DNA of 64,000 bases. It comes from CAIMZW01 sp037133095. Lineage in GTDB: Bacteria > Actinomycetota > Actinomycetes > Nanopelagicales > Nanopelagicaceae. The position numbers and the translations under genes are program-made. The first letter of the stretch is position 1; each line of letters opens with the position of its first letter. Below the pieces are notes generated by a model that was not told where the DNA came from, ran no database searches, and saw only the letters and a program-made list of their open reading frames with translations. Shown here piece after piece: positions 48,542-57,460 of the stretch. Location: assembly GCA_037133095.1 (NCBI GenBank), contig JBAXOT010000001.1:1-64000 (forward strand), written 5' to 3'.

Positions 48542-49710
48542 TGAAAAAACTCAAGGCGCTTTTCCAACCGGTTGCGCTTCCGATGTTGGCCTTCCTCCTT
48601 GCCTTATTTTTTGGTGGTCTCCTGATCGCCTTCTCCGATTCAACTGTTCTGAAATTAGCCAAGTCGCCAATAAAAATGATCCGGGCCGGTTTGGCCTCCG
48701 CTGGAAATGCCTACCTGGCACTCTTCCAAGGATCGGTTTATGACCCAAATCTGGCAAAGGCGCATGGGGCGCTGCAAGGTTTCTATCCATTCTCGGAGAC
48801 CTTGGTTTCGGCAGCTCCGCTGATTCTGACAGGGCTTTCAGTAGCTCTCGCCTTTCGCGCTGGACTGTTTAATATTGGCGCACAAGGCCAATTTATTTTT
48901 GGTGCCATCGGAGCTTCCTACGTTGGGTTCCATTTTCATTTGCCAATAGTCATTGGTGTGATTGCATCACTTATAGCCGGCGTGGTGCTTGCCGGCCTCT
49001 GGGGTGGGCTGGTCGGTCTGCTTAAGGCGCGAACTGGCGCCCACGAAGTCATCGTGACCATCATGTTGAACTATGTTGCCTCGTACTTTCTGCTCTGGTT
49101 ATTGAGCACCACTGCCTTCTTGCAAAAAGGTAGGCGAGACCCGATTGCGCCACCGGTAGGTGACAATTCAAAATTGCCACATCTTGCTGGACCAAATATG
49201 CGGGTCAATGCGGGCATTCTGATTGCACTTGCCGCCGCCGTATTTGTCTGGTGGTTACTCTCACGAAGTACGTGGGGTTTCCGATTCCGTGCCGTCGGTG
49301 CAAATACCGCCGCAGCCCAGACTGCCGGCATTTCCGTGCCCTTCGTCATGACTTCCGCGATGGTTATTTGTGGCGCACTTGCTGGTCTTGGAGGTGCGGT
49401 GCATGTCTTAGGTTCGGATTACTCCTTAACTGCCGGAACCGCTGGCAATTTTGGTTTTGACGCAATTACTGTGGCGCTTCTTGGCCGGGCTCAACCAGTG
49501 GGGACGGTTTTCGCTTCACTTCTATTTGGCGCCTTGCGCGCAGGCGGCCTCACCATGCAGGCCAATACTTCGACCCCCATCGATATCGTCTTGGTGATTC
49601 AGGCGCTCGTCGTGCTCTTCATCGCCGCTCCAACATTGGTGCGGGCGATTTTCCGATTTAAAGGCTTAAAAGTTTCGGGCGGAATTGTCTCCAAAGGATG
49701 GAATGGCTAA
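48541..49710 (+). CDS. Nucleoside ABC transporter permease 1
   Basis: A 389-residue membrane protein with about ten hydrophobic segments of the BPD_transp_2 family (NupP/YufP-like). Family signatures include SVALAFRAGLFNIGAQGQFIFGA and the cytoplasmic LKARTGAHEVIVTIMLNYVA. RFRAVGANTAAAQTAGI forms the coupling region. Start ATG overlaps the ATPase stop. Confidence 0.92.
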   Translation: MKKLKALFQPVALPMLAFLLALFFGGLLIAFSDSTVLKLAKSPIKMIRAGLASAGNAYLALFQGSVYDPNLAKAHGALQGFYPFSETLVSAAPLILTGLSVALAFRAGLFNIGAQGQFIFGAIGASYVGFHFHLPIVIGVIASLIAGVVLAGLWGGLVGLLKARTGAHEVIVTIMLNYVASYFLLWLLSTTAFLQKGRRDPIAPPVGDNSKLPHLAGPNMRVNAGILIALAAAVFVWWLLSRSTWGFRFRAVGANTAAAQTAGISVPFVMTSAMVICGALAGLGGAVHVLGSDYSLTAGTAGNFGFDAITVALLGRAQPVGTVFASLLFGALRAGGLTMQANTSTPIDIVLVIQALVVLFIAAPTLVRAIFRFKGLKVSGGIVSKGWNG

Positions 49711-50970
49711 ATGGAAAATCTCTCAGTAGCCGAACGCCGCCGTCGTCGCGGGGTTATCGTTATGTTCGTTCTCGCCGTAGGTTCATTTTTGGGCTTTGGG
49801 GTTTTCGCTTCGTCGAGCGAGCCAGTGACATATGGTTTTGTACTCGACAAAGAGTGGGTAGCCCTTACTCAATGGGTCATTAACGCCAAGACCGGATCTT
49901 TGATTTTCTCTACCTTGGCTTTGGTTGGCTCCGCTCTCGCATATTGGAATTTTCGAGCTCGCAAGACAATCCGGTTGGCCAGCGGAATCACTGGCGTTGG
50001 ATTGCTCATGTCATTCCTCTGTTGGGCCGCCAGTGGAAAATTTATTCCGCTCACTGGTTTGCTCCAAGGCGCGCTCTTGCTCTCGGTCCCGTTGATATTT
50101 GGATCGATGGCTGGCGTGCTCAGCGAACGATCCGGTGTTATCAACATTGCGATTGAGGGACAACTTCTAGCTGGGGCCTTTGCCTCTGGCGTAGTTGCAA
50201 GTTTGACCCACAGCACCACGTGGGGCTTACTAGTGGCACCACTTGCTGGGGCTCTCATCTCATTACTTCTAGCCACTTTTGCCATTAAGTTTTCGATTGA
50301 CCAGGTAATTCTTGGATTCGTGCTCAACGTACTAGTCATTGGCATTACTGATTTTCTTTACAAGCGCTTATTAATCCCTTATCAAAATACTTGGAACTCG
50401 GGACCCACACTTTCGCCGATTCGCATTCCAGTTCTGTGGAAAATTCCAATCCTCGGACCGATTTTTTTCAATCAAACCATCATCGTTTATCTCATGTATG
50501 TCGTTGTCGCAGTAATTCATTTGTCGCTCTTTAAAACACGATGGGGACTGCGTACTCGTTCCGTTGGCGAGCATCCAACGGCTGCGGATAGCGTCGGAAT
50601 CAATGTCAATGCGCTGCGATTTAGAAACGTGGTCATCGCAGGTCTGGTGGCTGGATTGGGTGGCGCTTATTTCACGGTGGGCGCTGTCGGCTCATTTGGC
50701 AAAGAGATGACGGCTGGAAAAGGTTTTATCGCTCTAGCGGCGCTGATCTTTGGGCGTTGGAGTCCACTCGGAGCCGTAGCGGCCGCATTGCTCTTTGGTT
50801 TTGCCGACAACCTTCAAGGCGTCCTCTCCATTATCGGAACTCCAATTCCAAGTGAGTTCATGTTGATGGCACCGTACGTCGCCACCATCATTGCCGTCAC
50901 CGGATTTGTTGGTCGGGTGAGAGCTCCGGCCGCTGATGGGGTGCCGTACCATCGCGGCGAATCTAAATGA
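49711..50970 (+). CDS. Nucleoside ABC transporter permease 2
   Basis: A 419-residue partner permease (NupQ/YufQ-like). Characteristic segments are AGVLSERSGVINIAIEGQLLAG and TRWGLRTRSVGEHPTAADSVGI. About 120 extra residues at the N-terminus, with several hydrophobic stretches, precede the conserved core. It starts immediately after the stop of permease 1 and overlaps cdd by 4 bases, which ties transport to catabolism. Confidence 0.92.
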   Translation: MENLSVAERRRRRGVIVMFVLAVGSFLGFGVFASSSEPVTYGFVLDKEWVALTQWVINAKTGSLIFSTLALVGSALAYWNFRARKTIRLASGITGVGLLMSFLCWAASGKFIPLTGLLQGALLLSVPLIFGSMAGVLSERSGVINIAIEGQLLAGAFASGVVASLTHSTTWGLLVAPLAGALISLLLATFAIKFSIDQVILGFVLNVLVIGITDFLYKRLLIPYQNTWNSGPTLSPIRIPVLWKIPILGPIFFNQTIIVYLMYVVVAVIHLSLFKTRWGLRTRSVGEHPTAADSVGINVNALRFRNVVIAGLVAGLGGAYFTVGAVGSFGKEMTAGKGFIALAALIFGRWSPLGAVAAALLFGFADNLQGVLSIIGTPIPSEFMLMAPYVATIIAVTGFVGRVRAPAADGVPYHRGESK

Positions 50971-51371
50971 GCGAAATCGATTGGGAAGTTCTCCATCAAG
51001 AGGCCAAAGAAATAATGGCCTGTGCCTATGCTCCCTATTCCAATTTTCCGGTCGGAGTAGCAGCCCTGGTCGATGACGGGCGAATTGTCCGCGGGTGCAA
51101 CGTCGAGAATGCGAGTTATGGACTGGGGTTATGCGCCGAATGTGGACTTGTTTCACAACTGATCGCATCCGGGGGAGGCCGATTAGTTGCAGCTGTTTGT
51201 GTTGACGGCGCTGGAAATTTTCTCTCACCGTGTGGTCGCTGTCGCCAATTGCTTTTCGAACACGGGGGAAAAGATGTGCTCTTTATGACGCCCAATGGTC
51301 CCGAAACCATGAACCAACTATTGCCCTGGGCTTTTGGGCCGGAAGATCTAGGAGTGCATCCGCGTGGCTGA
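50967..51371 (+). CDS. cdd: Cytidine deaminase
   Basis: Cdd deaminates cytidine and deoxycytidine. The 134-residue protein is of the homotetrameric zinc type with three cysteine ligands: GLCAECGLVSQL (Cys-Ala-Glu, the Glu being catalytic) and SPCGRCRQLL. YAPYSNFPVGVAALVDDG is the substrate-binding start. It overlaps both neighbours (4 bases upstream, 8 downstream). Confidence 0.96.
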   Translation: MSEIDWEVLHQEAKEIMACAYAPYSNFPVGVAALVDDGRIVRGCNVENASYGLGLCAECGLVSQLIASGGGRLVAAVCVDGAGNFLSPCGRCRQLLFEHGGKDVLFMTPNGPETMNQLLPWAFGPEDLGVHPRG

Positions 51372-52659
51372 AAACTTCGCAGCAGTTGAAATTATTGCCG
51401 CAAAAAGGGATCGACATGAATTATCTAATGAGCAAATTGATTGGGTTGTTGATGCGTACACCAGGGGTGTTGTAGCTGACGAACAGATGTCCGCTCTGCT
51501 TATGGCAATCTTGTTAAATGGCATGAACTCGCGAGAGATATCGCGTTGGACAAACGCGATGATTTCAAGTGGCGAACGAATGGAATGGTCCGCACTAGAT
51601 CGACCAACCGTGGACAAGCATTCAACGGGCGGCGTTGGTGACAAAATAACTTTGCCGTTGGCCCCGCTAGTGGCAGCCTGCGGTGCTGCGGTCCCTCAGT
51701 TGTCTGGACGCGGTTTGGGACATACTGGTGGCACACTTGATAAATTGGAATCTATTCCTGGTTGGCGGGCTTCACTATCTAATGCCGAGATGCTCGCGGT
51801 TTTGCAAAGTTCTGGCGCGGTGATATGTGCGGCCGGTGCTGGCTTGGCCCCGGCAGATAAAAAACTCTATGCCCTTCGAGATGTGACGGCTACCGTTGAA
51901 GCGATTCCGTTGATTGCGTCTTCCATCATGAGCAAGAAGATTGCCGAAGGTACCAGCGCGCTGATTCTCGATGTCAAAACGGGCGCAGGTGCCTTCATGA
52001 GCGACCCAGAACGGGCTCGCGAACTCGCACGCACCATGGTCCAATTGGGGCTCGCGGCAGGGGTTAAAACCCGCGCGCTGGTGACTGCTATGGATGTGCC
52101 GCTGGGTTTAACCGCAGGAAATGCCTTGGAAGTTCGTGAGTCCGTAGAAGTACTTGCAGGTGGCGGGCCGGCCGATATTGTCGAGCTAACTCTGATCTTG
52201 GCCCGCGAAATGCTCGATGCCGCCGGGGTTAAGTCAAATATCGATCCAGCAGATGCACTGAAAAATGGCCGAGCTATGGATCACTGGCGTCGGATGATTA
52301 TTGCGCAAGGCGGGGATCCCGATGCAAAACTTCCCACCGCAAAGGAATCGATGCAGATTTTTGCCGAATCTGAGGGCGAGCTCATCGGTATGGACGCGAT
52401 GAAAGTGGGTGTGGCTACTTGGCGTTTGGGGGCTGGTCGTTCTCGTCAGGGCGAGAAGGTTCAAGCCGGAGCAGGTATTGAAATTCATGCCAAGCCTGGT
52501 GAAATGGTACGCAAAGGTCAACCTCTCTTAACTTTGCATACAGATGAGCCTGATAGATTCGAGCGAGCGGTATCGATATTAGAAGGAGCACTTCAAATCA
52601 GTAACACTGGTGAAAAAGTCGCTCGATTGCCGTTAATCCTCGATCGAATTGAAGGCTAA
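51364..52659 (+). CDS. deoA: Thymidine/pyrimidine-nucleoside phosphorylase
   Basis: Phosphorolysis of thymidine, deoxyuridine or uridine to base and (deoxy)ribose-1-phosphate. The 431-residue protein has the phosphate-binding signature VDKHSTGGVGDKITLPLAPL, followed by SGRGLGHTGGTLDKLESIPG (the substrate lid), and ends with the small alpha/beta domain (KVGVATWRLGAGRSRQGEKV). Thymidine versus pyrimidine specificity cannot be set by eye. GTG start inside the cdd end. Confidence 0.94.
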   Translation: MAENFAAVEIIAAKRDRHELSNEQIDWVVDAYTRGVVADEQMSALLMAILLNGMNSREISRWTNAMISSGERMEWSALDRPTVDKHSTGGVGDKITLPLAPLVAACGAAVPQLSGRGLGHTGGTLDKLESIPGWRASLSNAEMLAVLQSSGAVICAAGAGLAPADKKLYALRDVTATVEAIPLIASSIMSKKIAEGTSALILDVKTGAGAFMSDPERARELARTMVQLGLAAGVKTRALVTAMDVPLGLTAGNALEVRESVEVLAGGGPADIVELTLILAREMLDAAGVKSNIDPADALKNGRAMDHWRRMIIAQGGDPDAKLPTAKESMQIFAESEGELIGMDAMKVGVATWRLGAGRSRQGEKVQAGAGIEIHAKPGEMVRKGQPLLTLHTDEPDRFERAVSILEGALQISNTGEKVARLPLILDRIEG

Positions 52660-52661
52660 AC

Positions 52662-53762
52662 ATGTCATTAGAATTTATCCCCACTGCCGAACAAATAAAG
52701 CGCGCCCCCAAGGCACTGCTGCACGATCATTTAGATGGTGGGCTGCGTCCGGAGACCATTATCGAGATTGCCGAGGATATTGGTTACTCCAACCTTCCCT
52801 CACATGATCCAGCCAAACTCGCGGATTGGTTTCAGGAGTCCTGCGATTCTGGATCGCTGGTTCGATATTTGGAAACTTTCGAACACACCATTGCTGTTAT
52901 GCAACGAGAAGAAGACATCATTCGGGTAGCTCGAGAATGTGCTATCGATCTTGCACGGGACAACGTGGTCTACGCCGAAGTGCGAGGTGCGCCAGAATTA
53001 TTTACGCGACAGGGCCTCTCCTTGAATCAGGTTATTGAAGCCACCAATGAAGGATTTCGCCAAGGAGAAATCCTTGCTGCTGCGGAGGGTAATTCCATTC
53101 GAGTTGAGTCCTTGCTTTGCGCTTTACGACAAAATCCGCATGCCAGTGAAATTGCCGAGAAAGTCGTCGAGTATCGAGATCGAGGCGTAGTCGGATTTGA
53201 TATCGCTGGACCGGAAGATGGCTTCCCACCCACAAAACAACAAGATGCTTTTGATTACTTGCGTCAAGAGAATGCGCACTTCACGATTCATGCTGGGGAG
53301 GCATTTGGTCTTCCTTCTATCTGGCAAGCCATTCAATTGTGCGGTGCCGAACGTCTAGGCCATGGCGTCAGGATCATTGAAGACATTGATCTGAGTGGCG
53401 AAACTCCTCAACTCGGACGCTTGGCATCATATGTTCGCGACCGCCGTATCCCACTCGAACTTTGCCCCACATCAAATTTGCAGACAGGGGCTGCCACGAG
53501 CATTGAGTCCCACCCCATCGGGATATTGGAGCAACTTCGATTTCGAGTAACTATTAACACTGATAATCGATTGATGAGCCGCACCTCAATGACTCATGAG
53601 ATGAATGAAGTGGTCAAAGCCTTCAACTGGACCTTGCTGGATCTTCAACGAGTCACCATTAATGCCTTAAAAAGTTCATTCATCCCTTTTGAAGAGCGAC
53701 TCGAAATTATTGAAAAGATAGTAAAGCCGCGGTATGCCAGTATCGCCGCCGACAACTCTTAG
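52662..53762 (+). CDS. add: Adenosine deaminase
   Basis: Deaminates adenosine and deoxyadenosine to inosine derivatives, feeding the PNP encoded on the other strand. The 366-residue TIM-barrel protein has zinc ligands in LLHDHLDGGLRPETI, FTIHAGEAFG and the catalytic LGHGVRII, followed by NTDNRLMSRTSMTHE. It starts 2 bases after deoA. Its last 4 bases overlap the end of the converging hypothetical gene. Confidence 0.94.
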   Translation: MSLEFIPTAEQIKRAPKALLHDHLDGGLRPETIIEIAEDIGYSNLPSHDPAKLADWFQESCDSGSLVRYLETFEHTIAVMQREEDIIRVARECAIDLARDNVVYAEVRGAPELFTRQGLSLNQVIEATNEGFRQGEILAAAEGNSIRVESLLCALRQNPHASEIAEKVVEYRDRGVVGFDIAGPEDGFPPTKQQDAFDYLRQENAHFTIHAGEAFGLPSIWQAIQLCGAERLGHGVRIIEDIDLSGETPQLGRLASYVRDRRIPLELCPTSNLQTGAATSIESHPIGILEQLRFRVTINTDNRLMSRTSMTHEMNEVVKAFNWTLLDLQRVTINALKSSFIPFEERLEIIEKIVKPRYASIAADNS

Positions 53763-54229
53763 GAAGAGACGTGGACGCCGTCGATGCCCCAGCCGGTGTT
53801 GTTGGGAAGCACTTGATTCTTTGGGGCAATAGGTGTTAAACCATAAATTATGTGGTGTTGCACACCGACAAGGTCGATTAAGTTCATGGCTATAACTACA
53901 AATCCTTTGACGACAATGCAAGCCACCGCGTTGGCTGATGACAGTTTCCCCAAGTAAGGATAATGAGCAACAATCGTACTTTTGAATTGAGCCAAGGTCA
54001 CAGTGCTACGAAAATGGGCTGAAGAGTAGGTCTCCGCAGTTTTGTAATCTTGAAGCGATAGCGCCTTATTTTGTGCGTTAATGACTTGGATTGCCTTGGC
54101 ACTTTGTACAACCGAACAAGCGACAGTGGGAGTCGGAGTCGGAGTCGGTGATGCCCCAAAGGCAGGTACGGCTAGGATGGCAGCAATCAGAATTCCACTA
54201 GAAATAACTGCGCCCAACTTTTTCTTCAT
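53759..54229 (-). CDS. Small secreted protein of unknown function
   Basis: A 156-residue exported protein: signal peptide MKKKLGAVISSGILIAAILA to about AFGAS, a short Pro-Thr linker (SPTPTPTPTV), then a domain of about 115 residues. The middle (VINAQNKALSLQDYKTAETY and FRSTVTLAQFKSTIVAHYPYL) resembles DUF4864-type domains of the NTF2-like/cystatin-like kind by memory, but this was not searched. It follows the ALDH-like gene by 4 bases on the minus strand and overlaps add by 4 bases in a tail-to-tail arrangement. Confidence 0.6.
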   Translation of the reverse strand: MKKKLGAVISSGILIAAILAVPAFGASPTPTPTPTVACSVVQSAKAIQVINAQNKALSLQDYKTAETYSSAHFRSTVTLAQFKSTIVAHYPYLGKLSSANAVACIVVKGFVVIAMNLIDLVGVQHHIIYGLTPIAPKNQVLPNNTGWGIDGVHVSS

Positions 54230-54233
54230 CTTT

Positions 54234-55073
54234 TCATACTCCGATCGGATGCCACACAGTTTTATTTTCCATGAATGATTGAATTCGACGAAGTGATTGG
54301 TACTCCTCGAATCGATGAATTCGCTTGAGGTTCTCGGCCCCCGATGTGCGTGCTTGGACTTCTTGGTCGGCAGTTAGCCCAGAAATATCTAGGCCATCAA
54401 TATCCATGTGTGATGCCAGCCATGGGAAGAGTTCAGCGGTGACCCCAGTAAGGATATTAACGACGCCAGCGGGGACATCGCTGGTTGCCAGCACTTCAGC
54501 AAGTGAAATTGCAGGTAGTGGATAATTTTCGCTCGCAACCACGATGGCGGTGTTTCCGCCGGCCAAGACGCTGGCTAATCCTGCAATTGCACCAATGAGT
54601 GAGTTCTCTTGTTCGGCTATAACTCCGACGACACCTAAATTTTCTGGCACAGTGAAGTTGTAATACGGACCCGAAACGGAATTTGTGGAACCGCTGACGG
54701 AGGCAATTTTGTCGCACCATCCGGCGTACCAGACCCAGCAGTCGATCGCGGTATTTACTTGGGCCTTTGCGCTTTTGGCAGTGGCTCCTTCAAGGGCTTG
54801 AATCTCATCGATAAATTGCGAACTTCGGCCCTCCATAAGTTCAGCAACTCGATACAGAATTTGGCCTCGGTTGTAAGCCGTGGCACTGCTCCAGCCGGAA
54901 ACGGCTGACCGGGCGCTGACAACTGCATCGCGCAAATCTTTTCGTGATGCTTGAGATGGGTTCGCTAAGAACTCCCCATCGGCATCGTTGATTGAATAAA
55001 CGCGCCCAGATTCACTTCGGGGGAATGCGCCGCCGATATATAACTTGTAAGTCTTCTTGACGTCGAGTCGCAC
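54234..55073 (-). CDS. Short aldehyde dehydrogenase-like protein without catalytic cysteine
   Basis: A 279-residue member of the ALDH superfamily that covers only the N-terminal NAD-binding part (VKKTYKLYIGGAFPRSESGR to VPAGVVNILTGVTAEL) and ends with a divergent tail (AENLKRIHRFEEYQSLRRIQSF). It lacks the C-terminal catalytic domain with the Cys nucleophile. The frame is intact, starts GTG one base after the stop of a full-length ALDH, and has AAGGAA upstream, so it is not obviously a pseudogene. Similar full/short ALDH pairs next to deoC occur in other actinobacteria by recollection. It is probably a pseudoenzyme partner of the adjacent ALDH. Confidence 0.8.
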   Translation of the reverse strand: MRLDVKKTYKLYIGGAFPRSESGRVYSINDADGEFLANPSQASRKDLRDAVVSARSAVSGWSSATAYNRGQILYRVAELMEGRSSQFIDEIQALEGATAKSAKAQVNTAIDCWVWYAGWCDKIASVSGSTNSVSGPYYNFTVPENLGVVGVIAEQENSLIGAIAGLASVLAGGNTAIVVASENYPLPAISLAEVLATSDVPAGVVNILTGVTAELFPWLASHMDIDGLDISGLTADQEVQARTSGAENLKRIHRFEEYQSLRRIQSFMENKTVWHPIGV

Positions 55074-55074
55074 G

Positions 55075-56517
55075 TTAGTTCCTTCCCGTTACATATGCCG
55101 CAAGTCCATGGCGTCCACCTTCGCGGCCCCAGCCTGATTCTTTATAGCCACCAAAAGGGCTGGCCGGATCAAATTTATTGAAGGTGTTCGCCCAAATGAC
55201 TCCGGCGCGAAGTCGTTGGCTGGCCCAAAGAATCCGCGAACCTTTGTCAGTCCATACTCCGGCGGAGAGTCCATAAGGGGTGTTATTTGCCTTCTCGATT
55301 GCTTCTTGTGGCGTTCTAAAGCTGAGCACAGAAAGCACTGGTCCAAAAATCTCTTCGCGAGCGATTCGATGTGCTTGGGTGACGCCAGTAAAAATCGTTG
55401 GCGGATACCAGAACCCATTTTGGGGCAGAACGCACTCGGGACTCCACCGTTGGGCACCTTCGTGGTCACCCGTTTTTGCCAACTCGGTGATACGAGCCAA
55501 TTGCGTTGCGCTGTTGATGGCGCCTAGATCTGTGTTCTTATCCATGGGATCGCCGATTCGAATCTGCGACATTCGTCGCTTTAATTTTTCCAGAAGTTCA
55601 TCCTGAATGCTCTCTTGAAGCAAAAGCCGTGAACCAGCACAGCAGACATGACCTTGATTAAAAAAGATGCCGTTGACAATCCCTTCGACTGTTTCATCGA
55701 TAGGCGCGTCATCAAAGACGATATTTGCCGCTTTCCCACCTAGTTCGAGCGTGACGCTCTTTTTAGTCCCAGCAACGGCTCGGGCAATTGCTTTGCCAAC
55801 TTCAGTGGAACCCGTAAACGCGATTTTGTCGACATCAGGGTGGTTGACGAGAAGAGCACCAGTTGAACCATCACCAGTAATGATGTTGACGACGCCTTCT
55901 GGAAGTCCAGCCTGTTGGCAAACCTCGGCAAAAAGTAGTGCGGTCAGTGGTGTGGTTTCGGCAGGTTTAAGTACTACGGTATTTCCGGCGGCCAACGCGG
56001 GCGCAATCTTCCAGGAGAGCATGAGTAACGGAAAGTTCCAGGGAATGATTTGGCCTACGACACCGTGCGGCTTTGGCGAATTTCCTAAACCAGCGAAATC
56101 CAATTTATCTGCCCAGCCCGCGTGGTAGAAGAAATGGGCGGCTGCCAGAGGAATATCAACATCTCGGGATTCCCGGATCGGCTTGCCATTGTCTAGGGTT
56201 TCGAGAACTGCGAACTCACGGGCTCGCTCTTGCAATATTCGAGCAATCCTAAAAAGGTACTTGCCTCTTTCCGTTGGAGAGGTCTTGGACCACACCTTTT
56301 CAAATGCGCTTCGTGCGCTCGCGACCGCTCGATTCACATCTTCATCATTGGCGACGCTAACTTGCGAGAGCCGAGCTCCTGAAGCCGGGTTGATGGTGTC
56401 AAAAGTCTGACCACTTTTTGCCGGCACAAATTGCCCGCCGATAAATAGTTCATAATATGGCGCGATATTGGCTATTGCAGCTGATTCTGGCGCGGGCGCA
56501 TACTCAAATGATGTCAT
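55075..56517 (-). CDS. Aldehyde dehydrogenase (full length)
   Basis: A 480-residue NAD(P)-dependent ALDH. Visible motifs are IIPWNFPLLMLSWK (cofactor entry), KPAETTPLTAL, the FTGSTEVGKAI loop, the general base ELGGKAANIVF (Glu) and the nucleophile FFNQGHVCCAGSRLLL (Cys), then EEIFGPVLSVL. In this position between deoC and a truncated paralogue it most likely oxidises acetaldehyde released by DeoC to acetate. It begins ATG 56517 and has no clear ribosome binding site. Confidence 0.9.
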   Translation of the reverse strand: MTSFEYAPAPESAAIANIAPYYELFIGGQFVPAKSGQTFDTINPASGARLSQVSVANDEDVNRAVASARSAFEKVWSKTSPTERGKYLFRIARILQERAREFAVLETLDNGKPIRESRDVDIPLAAAHFFYHAGWADKLDFAGLGNSPKPHGVVGQIIPWNFPLLMLSWKIAPALAAGNTVVLKPAETTPLTALLFAEVCQQAGLPEGVVNIITGDGSTGALLVNHPDVDKIAFTGSTEVGKAIARAVAGTKKSVTLELGGKAANIVFDDAPIDETVEGIVNGIFFNQGHVCCAGSRLLLQESIQDELLEKLKRRMSQIRIGDPMDKNTDLGAINSATQLARITELAKTGDHEGAQRWSPECVLPQNGFWYPPTIFTGVTQAHRIAREEIFGPVLSVLSFRTPQEAIEKANNTPYGLSAGVWTDKGSRILWASQRLRAGVIWANTFNKFDPASPFGGYKESGWGREGGRHGLAAYVTGRN

Positions 56518-56530
56518 CGCAAGGGGTCCA

Positions 56531-57460
56531 TTAATCTAGGGTCACGTAGTTGGGGCTGGGGTAATAACCATCGTTCATCTTCATTCGCTGCATAAGTAAA
56601 TCATTGAGCAAGGCGCTGGCTCCGATGCGAAAGAGGGACGGGGTTAGCCATTCCGGTCCAGCGGTTTCATTGACCAGTACTAATTGCTTAATGGCATCTT
56701 TCGTGTTTCTAATTCCACCGGCTGGCTTCACACCAATTCGTTTTCCGGTCAATGAATGGAAGTCACGAACCGCCTCCAACATAACCAGAACTACAGATGG
56801 CGTCGCTGCGGGCGCAATTTTTCCGGTGCTGGTTTTAATAAAGTCGGCACCAGCGTGCATCGCCAAAAAGGATGCTTTGCGAACATTGTCGTAGGTGACT
56901 AATTCACCGGTTTCGAAGATGACTTTCAAGTGCGCCTTCTCACCGCACAAATCTTTGATCACCTGAATCTCTTCGAAGATCTGCTCAAACTTTCCGGTGA
57001 GGAAAGCCCCGCGGTCAATCACCATATCTATTTCTCCGGCACCAGCATCCAGTGCATCTTGGGTGTCCTGAATTTTCACGGCCCGAGATGCTCTGCCTGC
57101 GGGAAATGCTGTGGAAACTGCGGCCACTGGAATATCGCGGCCACCAATGGCATCGAGGTGAGTTCGTGCTACGGCAACCATGTCGTTGTAGACACAGATC
57201 GCCCCAACATGGGGAACCGTGGCATCCATTGGATCTGGGCGGACTGCTTTAGAACAGAGCGCTCTGACCTTGCCAGGCGTATCGGCACCTTCAAGAGTGG
57301 TTAGGTCAACCATCGAAATTGCGGTGTCAATCGCCCAACGTTTACTTGTGGTTTTAATACTTCGAGTGGCCAGCATTGCCGCGCGCGAATCAACTCCGAC
57401 CTGATCAACTGGTGGCAGGCTCTTCAAGAAGTTGCGCAGTGAGCCAACATCTACGGTCAT
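56531..57460 (-). CDS. deoC: Deoxyribose-phosphate aldolase
   Basis: DeoC cleaves 2-deoxyribose-5-phosphate to glyceraldehyde-3-phosphate and acetaldehyde. The 309-residue protein has the Schiff-base lysine in GADFIKTSTGKIAP, the proton-relay lysines in HLKVIFETGEL and GVKPAGGIRN, and DMVIDRGAFLTG. It is longer than E. coli DeoC (about 259), with an N-terminal extension of about 45 residues. It overlaps the mutase gene by 4 bases. Confidence 0.95.
   Translation of the reverse strand: MTVDVGSLRNFLKSLPPVDQVGVDSRAAMLATRSIKTTSKRWAIDTAISMVDLTTLEGADTPGKVRALCSKAVRPDPMDATVPHVGAICVYNDMVAVARTHLDAIGGRDIPVAAVSTAFPAGRASRAVKIQDTQDALDAGAGEIDMVIDRGAFLTGKFEQIFEEIQVIKDLCGEKAHLKVIFETGELVTYDNVRKASFLAMHAGADFIKTSTGKIAPAATPSVVLVMLEAVRDFHSLTGKRIGVKPAGGIRNTKDAIKQLVLVNETAGPEWLTPSLFRIGASALLNDLLMQRMKMNDGYYPSPNYVTLD

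Noticed and set aside
54234..55073. Short ALDH-like gene considered as a decayed remnant of a duplication
   Set aside because: The frame is open, coupled and well spaced, and similar pairs are recalled from other actinobacteria; decay remains possible but is not favoured.
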